Source of the DNA: Rhizophagus clarus
Taxonomy: Eukaryota; Glomeromycota; Glomeromycetes; Glomerales; Glomeraceae
DNA: 64,000 bases
Reading direction: 5' to 3'
Assembly (NCBI GenBank): GCA_015698045.1
Contig: BLAL01000285.1
Span: 3,350,001 to 3,414,000 of the forward strand
Made by a program: the position numbers and the translations under genes. The notes under the pieces are model-generated. The model saw only the letters and a program-made list of their open reading frames with translations, was not told the DNA's origin and did no database searches. How positions within the stretch are numbered: position 1 is the first letter of the stretch; each line of letters begins with the position of its first letter. Positions 13,735 through 25,863 of the stretch are shown piece after piece.

Positions 13735-15191
13735 TTATTTATAAACTTTATTATATTTATAATTTGTTATTACTTCTTCAACGGGTCTCCATAAAATTCG
13801 ACGAAAACCAATTACTAAAATGACATATCCTTTCAATATGTTAGATTCTGATTTAGTTATTCTGATACGTTCATCAAATACTCCTGGACTGGAATAATCA
13901 ACAGGTTTTCCTTTTGAAATTGTATTTATATATGATTTCAATTGATTTATTCCATTATTTAATACCTCACCAATAGTTGTTTGATTTGTTTTCTTATGTT
14001 CTTTTGACCAATATGAATATGGTCTTTTTAATAAACATTCTTCATTTTCCTTTTCAAGAATCTTATCTAAATCTTCTAATTCATTTGCACCAAATTTAGT
14101 ATTTTGATTTTTTATTAAACCCACCAATGAAATATATTTTAATTCTAAACTAATGTAAGTATCTCCTGCCTCTTTTAGAATAAATGTCTAAATAACCAAA
14201 ACGACCTGATCCTTTTTGTTTTTTCCCATCCATTACTAATGAAAGTTCTGGAATACGATATTTTAATGGTAAAAGACTTTCAACAATTGCTTGAAGCATA
14301 GATTCATCTGCTGATAATAAGGACATCCGTGACCTTGTTGATAAAAAGGCCTTTAAAATCTCAATGAAAGGTATAATATCACCTATAACAAGATTTTCAT
14401 ATGCTGAAGCAACAGGAATTGCATCATTAACAACCTGGTTATATACTACATTATTTTTATTCTCCTCTAAAATTTGGTTTTGTCTCTTCTGAGATCCTAA
14501 TAAAGTAATTATAATTATTAATTAAATACTAATTAAATACAGTACAGTCTATATATCAAAAACAAAAAAAATTAATAACTTACTAGTAGTAAATGAATTA
14601 TCAGTATCAACATCATTATTATCTCTTGCTCTTTTCAATTCTCCTTTTTTTCTAGTTTGCAAAATAAGCTTTTCATTCCATTTTTTATTAAAAATAGATT
14701 CTAATGCTTTACCTGAACAATATATTTCACTCTTAACATCATTATATGTGTAACAATTGCAAAATATTAAACGAATATCTTTTCCAAATTTGTATATTGA
14801 TTATTTTCTAATTTTGAATTTATAGTAAATAAATCCATTGGATATTCTATAATATTCTCTTCATTATATTTATAGAATAAATGAGCATAAGAATTATTTT
14901 CAAGTTTATGAAGAATATCATAGCGGAAATTAATAAGTTTAATATTTTTTTTAGGAAAATTTGGTTGTGAAGTTTTAGAAGGATTTTTAATAGATGCCTT
15001 AACTATTTCTTTTGGAAAAGAAATAACAGCAGGCATCAAATTTTGATCTACTGTCGCTTTTGAAAGTGATGTAACAGTAGTAATAGTAAACTGGTCTTTA
15101 GTAGTTTCATTTGGAAAAGATGTAATAGCAGTAATAGTGCTCTAGATTCTCTTTATCTTGATTTTGAAAAGATGTAATAGTAGTAATAATA

Positions 15192-15203
15192 GGTACTATA
15201 TAT

Positions 15204-15235
<32 letters not shown>

Positions 15236-15236
15236 C
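15192..15236. repeat. (TA)n microsatellite
   Basis: Almost pure alternating TA inside the broken bromodomain-nuclease gene, where an open frame would be expected. Confidence 0.85.
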
Positions 15237-15471
15237 TGGATTCTTTTTTCCATTATCTTGAATTTCTTTTTCTTCTTTTTCTTGATTTCTTTTTATACAT
15301 TCTTTAATAATTTCTTGCCAAAATGTTTGCAAATTCCTTTTACGTTGTAAATGTTCTGTAATTGTCTATCATTAAGAAAGATTATGTTAGTAGTGTGTCA
15401 AATTTTATTTAGTAGTAAAGAAGGTACATAGCCAATTCCTCCTCCAGAATTAGCAGACTTTAACTAACAAC

Positions 15472-15576
15472 AAAGTTAGGGCGCCTGAATTAAGGGACTG
15501 GAGTGGTTACCAGGCTAATGAATCCAGTAATTCTCACTAAGTGACCACGGCGAGTATTAGGAGTTACCCTAACTTT
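15472..15576. mobile_element. Candidate 105-bp MITE
   Basis: The ends are perfect 10-bp inverted repeats, AAAGTTAGGG at 15472-15481 and CCCTAACTTT at 15567-15576. The interior is GC-richer than the surroundings. It lies in what should be an intron of the broken gene, between a donor-like AAAAAGGTGTGT at about 15594 and an acceptor ATAG at about 15370. I could not settle a target-site duplication. Confidence 0.45.
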
Positions 15577-15774
15577 GCAAAATAAAAAACACACCTTTTT
15601 CTTTAATGTAGCAAAAGTATTTGGTTCCAATAGTTCTTTGGCTTTAACTAAAAAGCGATTGTACCAGGCAGCATCAAAGCTTTGCCACTTGGCCAATGTT
15701 AGTGAAGAATTACTAGATAGTGAAATTAGAGAAGCAACAATGATATCCTGATTAAAATTCAAAAATCCATAATA

Positions 15775-15829
15775 AGACCAATTTTTCCGCTCACTTAAGT
15801 ACAGACCAATTTTTCCGCTCACTTAAGTA
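15775..15829. repeat. 28-nt tandem duplication, two copies
   Basis: AGACCAATTTTTCCGCTCAC and the next few bases occur twice head to tail, 28 bp apart. The duplication breaks the reading frame of the minus-strand gene ('SERKNWS' is read twice in different frames). Confidence 0.9.
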
Positions 15830-15948
15830 TGAAATAAGAGCTAATAAAATTCAAAAGATTGTTGATTTAAGATAAATGAACTCCTATTAGATGTTGTTAA
15901 GGATTGTGAGCCTTCATATCCGATATAATTTTCAGTTATTACACTCAT

Positions 15949-16852
15949 GATTGGATTATCCACTTAAAGAGTTTATCCACTTAAAGGGTTTAATTATGAA
16001 TAAATTTAAATGTTAAATAATTAGATTATTATTTAGATTATTATGTTAAATAATCTAATTATTAAGAGTTTAAAAAAGATTATTAAGAGTTTAAGAGTTT
16101 AAAAAGAGAAAAGGGAGCTTAAATATAAAAGATGATATAACTTGGTCTGACACATAATGTGTAAAAATTAAATAAAATAGCCTAGGTTTTGTCAGTTCAA
16201 TCCATTATTACAAATAATGATAAACTGTATGTAAGAATGAAAAGAATTAAATAAATATGGCTCAAATTGCTTAAATAGTATCATAATTTACCCATTTTTA
16301 CCAGAACAGACTAATGAAGGTATCATAATGATATCTTACATATCTAACATATATCTGATAAAAATGATACATCATATATGGCAGATGATACATTATTGTG
16401 AAAATAATAAATATATTGCATAAATATTATTATAATTTTAATCTCAATTTAAGTACATTATAACTATTATGACGGATTAATTATAATAGTTATTATTAAT
16501 GAACATTTATTAGGAATACAGTATAGTATAGTAATAATGATTCATACATAGAAATAGATGCATCATCATATATGCCAGATGATACAACTGCGACTTTGAT
16601 AGGGGTCTTGAACTTTGATTTTTTTTCAAAAATTGTGTATTAAAAATAAAAACTTTATTTTAATAATTAATTTTTTTTTTTTAAATTTACTAAATACTTC
16701 CAATAAAAGTGTTATTATCAGTGGGATAATATCATTAACAGTAATGTTAAGATAAGCGATTATTTTGTGAACTTTATTGATTTTTTTTTTAACTTTTACC
16801 CTTGTATAAAAGGGAAATTGAACTATACACTTACATTATAAAGTGAAGGCAA
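15949..16852. other. AT-rich intergenic, no gene seen
   Basis: Short direct repeats such as AAATAATCTAATTATT and TTAAGAGTTT near 16010-16100 are the only structure noticed. A TATAAAAG box-like sequence stands at about 16805, ahead of the BACK-domain relic. Confidence 0.35.
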
Positions 16853-16867
16853 ATGAAAGTTGATCAC

Positions 16868-16990
16868 ATAATGACGGCTACTTCAGACCAATATATTCCT
16901 CTTATTCGATTTGTGGATTTTTCATTTACTGATTTTTACGATAAAATTGACCCACGTAAAACTATTATTCCTAACAAAACCATGTTTTAT
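16868..16990 (+). pseudogene. Relic of a BTB-BACK gene (BACK C-terminal segment)
   Basis: The frame reads 'YIPLIRFVDFSFTDFYDKI' followed by 'DPRKTIIPN', which fits the end of the BACK region of the BTB-BACK-TLDc family; the minus-strand relic at 22811-24161 shows a similar 'LIRFVSFSPIDHFDKI' segment. No BTB or TLDc part can be followed on either side, so this is an isolated fragment even though a short ATG-initiated ORF (16853-17104) covers it. Confidence 0.45.
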
Positions 16991-17104
16991 TTCTGTAATT
17001 ATATATATATCATTTGGATCAATAGGAAAAATGATCAACTTTGTAAACCATTTTTTTCAATGATTATTTACGGCTTAGGTTTTGTAACGTTTTGTTTCTA
17101 TTGA

Positions 17105-19942
17105 ATAAAGTATTGTTTTAATATTTTCGATAACATCGTGTCAGACTATCCATATGTCACATCGTAACGAAGGTCGATTTCTGAGTTGCTTTTAATATTT
17201 GAAGGAATAAGCTATATCATCTATTTCGAGAATCTGAAAATCTGAAAATGTATTCATATTAATAGAATCTCTGATGAGACGGATCGAGTTGAAGCAATAA
17301 AATATGACCTAACTATTGATCCAATCATCGGTTTATACACATTTTTACATTTTAGAATAATAGTTAATAATTAAATGATTAGTCAACCAAAATTTAATTT
17401 TTTTTTCTTATTAAGTTTATATTATCAACATTACATAATCATGTATTCCATAGAAAAAAGTTTAGCTAAATAGTAATAATACAAACTTTTGCGATATTTT
17501 TATTATTACATACTACTGAGATTCAAAATTAATATGATTTTAATTTTTTTTTTTTTTTAGTTAAATATTTTATCATAAATATTATTACATAATCGTGCAT
17601 TCCAACAGAAAAAGTTTAGTTCATTTCAAAAACTTTTAAATAAACAGCTTATAATTTTTCATGTCCATATCAGAAACTTTATATCAACAACTTTACGAAA
17701 TTCATTTGAGTTCTGATAGTGTAATTCTTTTCTTATAGTAAATTGATTCCACAATTATTTTTTATATTTTGGTAAATACATTCATTCGTTTTAAAGCACT
17801 GAAATTTTCTGACTTTAACTACAGAACGTAATTTCAAATTGATATGGAAAATCGACTATAACAGCTGTGCCCTTAATAATGACAACCTTCCATCAACCCA
17901 TCAAAGGGCACCGGGTTTCTATGATTCGAAAAAGTCTGAAAAAGCAAGAACCTTGCTAAAAATGTCTTGGCTAATAATGATATGGGTTACTTTCTTGTCC
18001 CTGGATGTTGCTTTCTTTTTCCTCCCTCTCTGACTGCGCCTTAGTAAGGTTTTTCAATCGGATTTAGCAGGAAATCATTCTAGTCATGAATGATTATGAG
18101 TCGGAAAGTGAAATTCATTGTTAAAGTCTACTGAATCTGAAGGAGGATTCGGTTATTTATCTTTGGTTCAATATGATCAGTGAGTGAAGAGGAAATTTTT
18201 TGGCTTAATCTTTTTTTATTATATCAACATGATACTAATGTTTAATTCTTTCAATAGGCTGATTCGAAGCATGCGAACGAGCCGTGGAAAACTCCGGAAG
18301 TATTAAAAAATGTATATGAACAACCAAAGAAAGTTCGAAAAATCAAAAAAAAAAAAAAGTTGATAAAATTTCGTAAGTATATACATTTTCTATTCATTTC
18401 TATGTTGCGAGTAAATTCCTTTCAGGTTTACATATTTATTAATTTATCGCTGTTTTCAAAATGATGTGTGCAGTTATATCAATAAAAAAAAAAGAAACCG
18501 AAAACAGATGGAAACCGGATGAAAACAGAACAAACAATGGATTAAAACCGGAGAATATTGATATTCGAATATTCAATCACGAATAAATAGCCTACACCAT
18601 TTTGAAAACGACAATAAAATGTTATTACAATAGGAAGATAAGGAGAAAACTCTCTCTTTCAAAGAGAAAGAGCTTGATATATAAGAACGAGAAATTTCTC
18701 TGTCAGATCGTGAAATAAAATTAAAAAATGATTATAATGATTAACTTTGAAATGTAATTATTAAATGTATACTTTATGACAATGAAAATATAATAATAAA
18801 CTTTATTAAAAATAATATTAACTTAATATAACGTACAGTACTATTTATCTATTGTTGCCTAATGTATCACATCTTTTTCAAAATGTGATTCGTCGTCTTT
18901 TTTAACATCTATCGCTACTTTTCATTTCCGTTTCGTCCATCTAAATAATCACAAGTGATCTTATGTCCATGAATAGGTTCTGTTTAGTCAATTCCGATCC
19001 TAACGTGTCAATTCGAAGATAGAAAGCTACTGACGCCTGAATGGGATCAATACTGAGATTCTTTCCATATATCACTCGTATCTTTTGCTCATCTCCCATT
19101 CACTCCATTCTATCTCAACATGAATTTTCTTATTTTTTGAGACTTACTTATCACTAGCAGAATAGATATTCCTATATTCGTAATTATCATTGACATTTTT
19201 ATCATCATCAAGACTATATTTCTGAAGCCTTCAACTGTGTTCCTTTCATTATAAGCGTCGGATCTACCTCTCTTATCTGGGAAGACTAGAAATACCTCTT
19301 AACCTGTTTCCGTTAAATATGAAACTTAGACGTTCATGTGATACTATTTGCATTGTGTAGAGTGCAACGTGACTTAATACGCATTTGTCAACATGTATAA
19401 TATGTATAATAGTTACAAACTATAATTTGAGCTTTAATTAGTAAAAAAATAGATCCATTTTCAACCAAAATAAAAACAAGAACTGATTCAGGAAATAGTA
19501 ACATGAACCTACTCTCCTTTGAATAAATACTATAATACGATGTCCTATTTTTTGGGAATCAGGACATGTTATGAACTGTAGCCAAGGCTGTAATTTAATA
19601 CAATGCGATACTTGAATGATGATGGAAAGGCTAACTGACTTTTTTGTTGGGTAATTTTATATATGAATAGAAATATGATAGATACGCGCATCATTTGGTA
19701 AAGAAAGATATAATTCAAATGTATTATTATGAGGTGCAGGATGAGTCGTATTATCATTTTTAACGAATGGTAATTAGGATAATCTAGTATAATATGACTA
19801 TCTGAACAAATTTCTAATAATTTTAAAATATTTGCTGGTTTGTACTTTATATTAATGAAAATTTTAATTTTTTTTGACCTTTAACGTAAAGAGACTTTTG
19901 ACGGATGATCTGCCCATAATGTGAAAAGAAAAATGTTAAATC
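17105..19942. other. Intergenic with one weak coding relic
   Basis: Mostly AT-rich with no gene recognised. The exception is the fragment at about 18258-18745, listed separately. Confidence 0.4.
18258..18745 (+). pseudogene. Weak coding relic, Lys/Glu-rich coiled-coil type
   Basis: After an ATAG acceptor-like site the plus strand reads 'ANEPWKTPEVLKNVYEQPKK', a lysine run and a GTAAGT donor-like site. About 250 bp further, 'KTLSFKEKELDI', a stop, then 'EREISLSDREIKLKNDYND' follows. This looks like the charged C-terminal coil common in transposon-associated or Myb-like fungal ORFs, but I cannot name it, and the internal stop argues for decay. Confidence 0.3.
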
Positions 19943-20203
19943 AGCCGTGACTAACTTGTGATTGGACAGAGAAAGTGTTAATCACGGGTTTGGTCAGGAC
20001 CCAGAAATATTTATATAGGCATTATAGGGGTCAGATCCAGCCAAAAATAAACTATACGCATTTTTTCAGGGCCGGAATTACAGTTTCTAAATTAAGAAAT
20101 AAATCTTTGGCTAGCATTATCAAAATTATCTAAAAAAGGAATGATCTATTCTTTTTTTTTTTTGGACTATTGTACGCAAAGTCGGTCCTAGTTAGTCACG
20201 GCT
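19943..20203. mobile_element. Candidate 261-bp inverted-repeat element (MITE)
   Basis: AGCCGTGACTAACT at 19943-19956 is matched perfectly in reverse complement at 20190-20203. The interior includes CAGGACCCAG, CAGGGCCGGAATTA and CTAGTTAGTC words. A related stretch appears near 1830-2030, which suggests a dispersed family. No clear target duplication was found. Confidence 0.45.
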
Positions 20204-20612
20204 CTGTCACAGTTTTTATGTAGCATTGTCATAACTAATTATTCAATAAATCGTTGATTGTCATAACAGATTATGTAATAAAACTTTAACAAATCGTTAA
20301 TAAATTTTAGAGTCTTCTTAATATGATGGCATTTATAATAAATCTTAATCACGTTGCAGTCATATATATATAATAAATCATAATGAACATTATTCATGTA
20401 TAAACTGAATATCAGATAACTTTCAAATTACTGTCGATTTATTGTAAAATGTAAAATTAATACATTCATAAATAAAATAAAGCATATATAATACATATAT
20501 TCAAACATCTTTAAAAAAGTAAAGAATACGTATATACTGTACGTTTCATTTGTGAGATTATGACCACCAATGCATTCATTTCCATTACAATAATGAATAA
20601 AATGCATAGCAA

Positions 20613-21261
20613 CCCTATAAAAAATAAGTGTCCAGATAATGTCCTGAAAATGTCCAGAAAAATTATCTAAAATATTGTCCGGAAATTCGGGACACTGTGT
20701 ATCCGGAAACTGTTCCGAAAACACTGCATTTTCGGGATATTAGGAAATTGTCCTGAAATTGTCCGGAAATGTATTTTCGTAAAATTTGCTACAAAAGATG
20801 ATCAATGGATAGATGATCATCATTATTCCTTAACCCAAAATTTTTATATCATAGATATATAGTATTTTTTCCTGCTCTGCAATTTTAATTAGTACGACAG
20901 AAAAGGTTTTGAATGTCAGTTTTGTGCTTTTTGCATTTTTTTACAAAATTAATTTATCCTTTTTTGGAAATAGTATCCAGAATTTGTCCTGAACTTTTTT
21001 ATGTCTGGAATTTGTCTATCTGGTTTTTTTACTATGTCCAGAATTTGTCCAGGTTTAACTGTCCAGAATTTGTCCAAAATTTTATACCAAACAAATACTG
21101 GACAAATTCTGGACAAATTTAGGACATGTCAAAATTTTAAGTATCAGAAGTGTGTCAGACATGTACCAAAAAAGTGGACATTTTCCAGACACATCAGATT
21201 TATTCCGGACATTTTCCAGACATTTTTGATAACATTTTCCGGACATTTATTTTTTATAGGG
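20613..21261. mobile_element. Non-autonomous TIR element, 649 bp, CACTA/EnSpm-like
   Basis: The ends are 21-bp inverted repeats with one mismatch: the left end starts CCCTATAAAAAATAAGTGTC at 20613 and the right end finishes GGACATTTATTTTTTATAGG-G at 21261. A 3-bp CAA duplication flanks both sides (20610-20612 and 21262-21264). Just inside both ends are clustered copies of TGTCCAGAA, TGTCCGGAAA and their complements, in opposite overall orientation on the two sides. Subterminal repeats plus a 3-bp duplication are typical of CACTA/EnSpm elements, but the terminus is CCCTA rather than CACTA, so the superfamily is tentative. There is no transposase frame inside; the short ORFs there are by-products of the repeats. 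Confidence 0.65.
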
Positions 21262-21540
21262 CAATTTTAGATTCAATTAAATGTCAAAATACATAAAAGA
21301 TATTTGATGGGTATATTCCGGGCATAAATGTGAGTGATGTTTGTTATTATAGTAGCTTTATTTTTCATGTGATAGTTTTATGACATGAAATTATTTCGTG
21401 CATATTTGAGAGAACTTGAATATGCTATCTTCAATAATTTTTTATAGCGAGTGCTGTGGATTTAATCTTAGAGACTCAGATTTAATTATGACCCAAATAA
21501 ATTATCTACCTCTCGGATGATATGAAAGTACATAACATGG

Positions 21541-21597
21541 ATTGCTATGGCTCTTATACAATCAAAGAGATTGAAGCTTTTAAAAGTAGTAAAATGA
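21541..21597 (+). pseudogene. Relic of a TLDc-domain C-terminus
   Basis: The frame reads 'CYGSYTIKEIEAFK' and then, after one extra A in an A run at about 21581-21584, 'VVK' and a TGA at 21595-21597. This matches the ending expected of BTB-BACK-TLDc proteins ('GSYTIEKIEVFKVVK'), which is also seen on the opposite strand at 22811. A little upstream sequence (about 21450-21540) may be older TLDc coding DNA but is too decayed to follow. Confidence 0.4.
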
Positions 21598-22810
21598 TAA
21601 AAGAAAACCATTTTTTGGAAATATTATCCAACGAAATAAACAAATTAAATTTGAAAAAAATTAGTGATTGCTGAATTTTTTTCTGATAACAATAATGGTG
21701 ATCAATCGTAGTTATTCTACAATGAAATTTAGATGTTTTGTATAGAAATTGGTAAAATTCTTAAATCCCTTTCTCTCATTTTTAAATACTGTCAATGTAC
21801 TGTATTAATGAAAATATCTGAACTGGCTTTGTTGTTATTCATGTTATTCATCATTATTAAAACCTAAACCCCTGGTAAATTTTTTATATTAATTAATCTG
21901 ATATCCTTACATAGTTAATAAAAACGGATAATAAATAGTTAATAATTTCTTTTATATCAATAAGATATTTCCGTTTATAAATAATTTCCCACTGATTTAT
22001 AAATTTTCACACAGAATTTATTAAAAAAACAAAAGAAAAGTGATTAAAATTTCTTTCTTCCTTCATTAATGGAATTTATGAGCCTGCTAGTAAATCATTC
22101 AATTTTCTGCAAAAACTAGCAAAAAGAGTTTATTTGTAGTGTATTTAACCATTAACAAAAAAATTGGAATATACTATAAAACATGGATTAATACTTGCAA
22201 TTATCTGTTATGAAATTATTTTATTTTTATAAAAAGAAATTTTTCCAAAAAAATGAAAGATTCCGGACAAATATTGAATAAATTTTTATTTGTTCGGTAT
22301 TTGTCTCAAAACTCAAAAATTGTTTGATGGAAATAATCATTTTATAATTCAAAGATTCCCTTCGTTGTCTTATTGACTGACTAATTGATTTTTTATTGAA
22401 CTGATTGGATCTAATCTTTTTTTTTTTTTCTAATCCTTTTAATCTGATTATAAATATCAAAAAAAATATTTTTATTTTTTAAAATTTTTTTAAACCAAGA
22501 ATTTATTTACTTTTTTTTAGAATTTTTATTTTATTTATTTTATTTTATTTTATTTTATTTTATTTATTTTTTTTTTTTAGCTAATTATGATTTATCACGG
22601 CGGCAGTATTAATTCGTGCAGTATTAATCACGTGAATTCTTGTGATCATCAGGAATTATAATTTGATTTCTCACGCTTGTCCTTTCTTTCACACGCTCGT
22701 TTGCACTCTCTTTTTATAGTACTATTAAACTTGTTTTTTAGTTTCGTTACATTGTATGTATAATAAATTTGTTTATATTGCTAAATGTTGATTTTAAAAA
22801 ATCGCCTTAT
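21598..22810. other. Intergenic, no gene seen
   Basis: AT-rich, with a (TTTTA)n-like run at about 22528-22567 and long T runs. The minus-strand ORF near 22227-22460 has no recognisable content. Confidence 0.4.
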
Positions 22811-24161
22811 TCATCGTTTTACTACTTTAAAAACTTCAATTTTCTCGATCGTATAAGAGCCACGATAACCTGTGCTATATAGATCATCAACGCTAAATCA
22901 ACCTCCGCTCCTACATGTATAGCAGTATAAGGGGTTCCAAAAGCAAATTCATAATGATCCCTATAAAAATTAAAGATAGTAGATATAGCAGCTTCATTAT
23001 ACACGACATAATTTCATATCATTGTTTTCATTAAAATAAAAATAAAACTACTAACTGCAAAATATATAAACTATAAATCTCATCCTTACTTATATTTTCT
23101 ATATGATAATATAATCCAACTAGAGTACAACCATCAAACATCTTTTGCGTAATTTGACATTTGATTAAAAACAAAATAGATTCTTATAAGTTACATTTAT
23201 TTTTAACTGATTAATTACTCATTCCATTTCGACTATCTTTGTGAATAAGCCGTTTATATAATGCATCATTACAACTACGGATAAAATCTTTATCTTTTTA
23301 TCGATCCAATTAATAATTTTAAAAATAAGTTTCGGTCTGATAATATTCAATTCAATGTGATTTCGTGGAGGTAAAGTGATTGAATTTTATCAAAATGATC
23401 AATAGGTGAAAAACTCACAAATCGGATGAGGGATATATCGATTTAAAGTTTTATTTAATGTCTCATAATTCTCATTATTCCATTTTATTCTATCATTATT
23501 CAAATTTCCAAAAACAGGAGCTTGTTCGATTCCCCACTTAATTAGGAAATCCCAAACATTGATTTCATCAATCTGCAAATCATCTCGTCCAGGTAAATAA
23601 TAAAGAATATTTTTATCTAACGAGAGGAAGTCTATTGAAGTAAAAAATGGTTGTCAGTACGATGGACAAAATCAAGATTTTTCTGAATCCAAGTTTTATG
23701 ACGTTTAATTAAATAATTCTGAATATGTTCGAATAATTCTTATGGTTTAATTCATCGGAAGCTCAAAATTATCTTCACTTAGATGATTTTCCAAATTAAG
23801 TTGAGTAAATATATCTTAAAGGAAACAATTTTGAATTATAATAAGTAAATCAAAATATGTTAATTATCCAATAAAATTATAAAATTAGTAGCTTACTTTA
23901 GGACAATATCAAAAACAATTGGAGTAATGTTCGGTTTACTAAACATATTCATATCATTCTTTTTGTGAACAATTCAGTTGAAAATGCACTTTTAAAGTAT
24001 CGAGAGCGAGCACGTAAAATTACGAAATGTGCCCTAAATTCTTCCGTATTGTTATTTTCACCAACTTGAATAACAACGTTATAATCATCTGCATCATTTA
24101 ATATTAAAGAAAATTCTTTCGACAGATCGGAATGAAATAACGAAGTCATTTTTAAGGTCAA
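22811..24161 (-). pseudogene. Decayed BTB-BACK-TLDc gene
   Basis: Read from about 24161. The BTB domain starts 'MTSLFHSDLSKEFSLILND' and continues 'VVIQVGENNNTEEFRAHFVI'; a one-base shortfall in a T5 run (23960-23964, plus strand) breaks the frame, after which 'MNMFSKPNITPIVFDIVLK' and a GTAAGC donor follow. The BACK part continues 'IDFLSLDKNILYYLPGRDDL' and 'EINVWDFLIKWGIEQAP' but lacks about 20 residues, and has a further frame break near 23420. The TLDc part shows 'NWIDKK', a T5-run break (23295-23299), 'DALYKRLIHKDSRNGMS', 'FAFGTPY', and ends 'GSYTIEKIEVFKVVKR' with TGA at 22811-22813. In this family BTB domains usually act as dimerising adaptors for Cullin-3 ligases, and TLDc is linked to oxidative stress; this copy is unlikely to be functional. 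Confidence 0.7.
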
Positions 24162-25863
24162 AAAAAAAACAAAATAAAAATAAAAATAAAAATAAAATAA
24201 AAAAAAAAATAAAAGTTTGAAGTAAAAATTTCAATGTAGATCATATTTATAATAATGGAAGTGGTACAAACCAGCGTCCTTTTCTCATTTACTGTATACA
24301 GCATGATAGATTATCAAATAATCAACGAACTAATTTTCCTTTTACATGATTGCATTTTGCAACTATTAAATCATTTATTTTTACTTAGTACAAATATCTT
24401 TTAACAATACAACTGTGATTGATTATTGATAAATAAAAAAAATTTCTTCTTTATTACCTTCGAACGTTTCTTTTGTTATTATGTGAATTTTTTTAAAAAT
24501 GTTTAAAAGAATATAAAAAAAGTTAAGTCATCCTTTTTATTAAACAATCTAAGAAATATTGAAATCATTTTTAATTAAAACAATTAATAAAAATCGTTAA
24601 ATAATCTTTCTATTAGAACAATTTTTTTTTTAAAAAAGGTTAAATTCGTTTTTTTATTTATTATTATGATAAAACGATTAGTAAAATTGTTTTTATTAAA
24701 ATGACTAGTAAATTCATTTTTTTTAGAAATCGGATAATCATTCTAGGGAATTCATAAAAGGAGTTAATTTCTTGCACATATCCAATTAAAGGAATTTCGC
24801 TTCATACTTCAACTGATTAAGATTTGCTATGAACTTAAAGTGTATAGACTAGGAAGTGAACTGGACAAAGGAAATGATTTTAAATTAAACTCATCCTTCG
24901 ACTATAAGATCAAACAGTTTACGCAATCTTTGAATCACTTGTGAAGATGTAACGCTAATATAATTATGATTACGCAATGTAATATGTAATAATGAACCAT
25001 TGCAGAAGAATGGTCAAACATTAAATAGGATGCGACATTCACTCCAAATATTATATATTCTAAATGAAAAATCAATGATTCTGGATCGTGCAAGTTATTA
25101 CAATGAAGTGATCAGAAGTAAAGAAGATATAGAAACATAGATGTATGGAAATTGTAAAATGGAAAAGGTTATTGATATTACACAAATTGAAGAGCCTCGA
25201 CTTTTTGACCAAAGAAATTTTAAATAGGATAGAACATATAAACACTTTTTTTACAAGGCTGCGTTGTGGTGCATATCTTTAATGAGTTTGGACGGAAAAC
25301 AAAGTTATTTATGAACGTACATCATCGATAAAGTTATGATTTAATATAGATTAAAGTTAAAACGTTATTTTAGTTAATAATGATGCTAGAGAGTTCTTTA
25401 TTTATTTTTTTTATTATTTTGATTTTGCAATATTGTATTTTTGATTTTATTTTTAGGTAGATAGTTAGATAGACCTCCAGTATTGTTAATGTATACTAGG
25501 CGTAAACGTTCTTACGCTTATTAGTAAAATTATTAGTAAAATTATTTTCTCTTATTAAACTGTACAGAGTAAGTGAGCTTTCTTGATTGTATTGACGACT
25601 ATATATCCAAATTCATATTGAGTACGAACTAATTGTTGAATCATAATAGAAGTAAATTTAAGGTAATTTAAAAGGAGGTTAATATAGCTAGTGCTATTCA
25701 TTAACTGAATTAAATATGTAAATTATTGATTGAAGGGAATAAATAATTAAAAATAACATTATCTTGCATACTCAAGGGTATATGTAATTTTAATTTAATA
25801 ATTATTCTATTTGAGGATTAAAACCCGATTAACCAAATAATAATATATTGATACATAATACAT
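24162..25863. other. AT-rich intergenic, no gene seen
   Basis: A phrase near 25190-25330 can be read as 'YKAALWCISLMSLDGKQSYL' but has stops on either side and no family I recognise. Nothing else is supported. Confidence 0.35.

Larger units (their letters stand above)
13735..15948 (-). pseudogene. Broken gene: bromodomain plus PD-(D/E)XK nuclease-like domain
   Basis: Read from the ATG at 15948 down to the stop at 13735. First comes a region of about 120 residues (MSVITENYIGYEG..., WQSFDAAWYNRFLVKAKELL), then a coiled Glu/Lys-rich exon (about 15370-15240), degenerate 'TSFPN' repeats, a bromodomain (about 14950-14690; 'YPMDLFTINSKLENNQYTNL', 'LIFCNCYTYND', 'GKALESIFNKKW'), an intron with GTAAGT donor and TTATTAG acceptor near 14590-14500, and a C-terminal PD-(D/E)XK-like domain ('GSGRFGYLD', then 'SLELKYIS' at about 14145). 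Breaks: a 28-bp tandem duplication plus frameshift at 15775-15850, an intron invaded by a MITE, an expanded TA run near 15200, a frameshift in the bromodomain near 14780 and another near 14160 between the Asp and the ExK of the nuclease motif. An intact relative presumably exists elsewhere. The domain calls rest on motifs only. Confidence 0.65.

Noticed and set aside
20913..21270. Plus-strand ORFs with repeated CPE and NLS words
   Set aside because: They come from subterminal TGTCCAGAATTTGTCC repeats of the TIR element.
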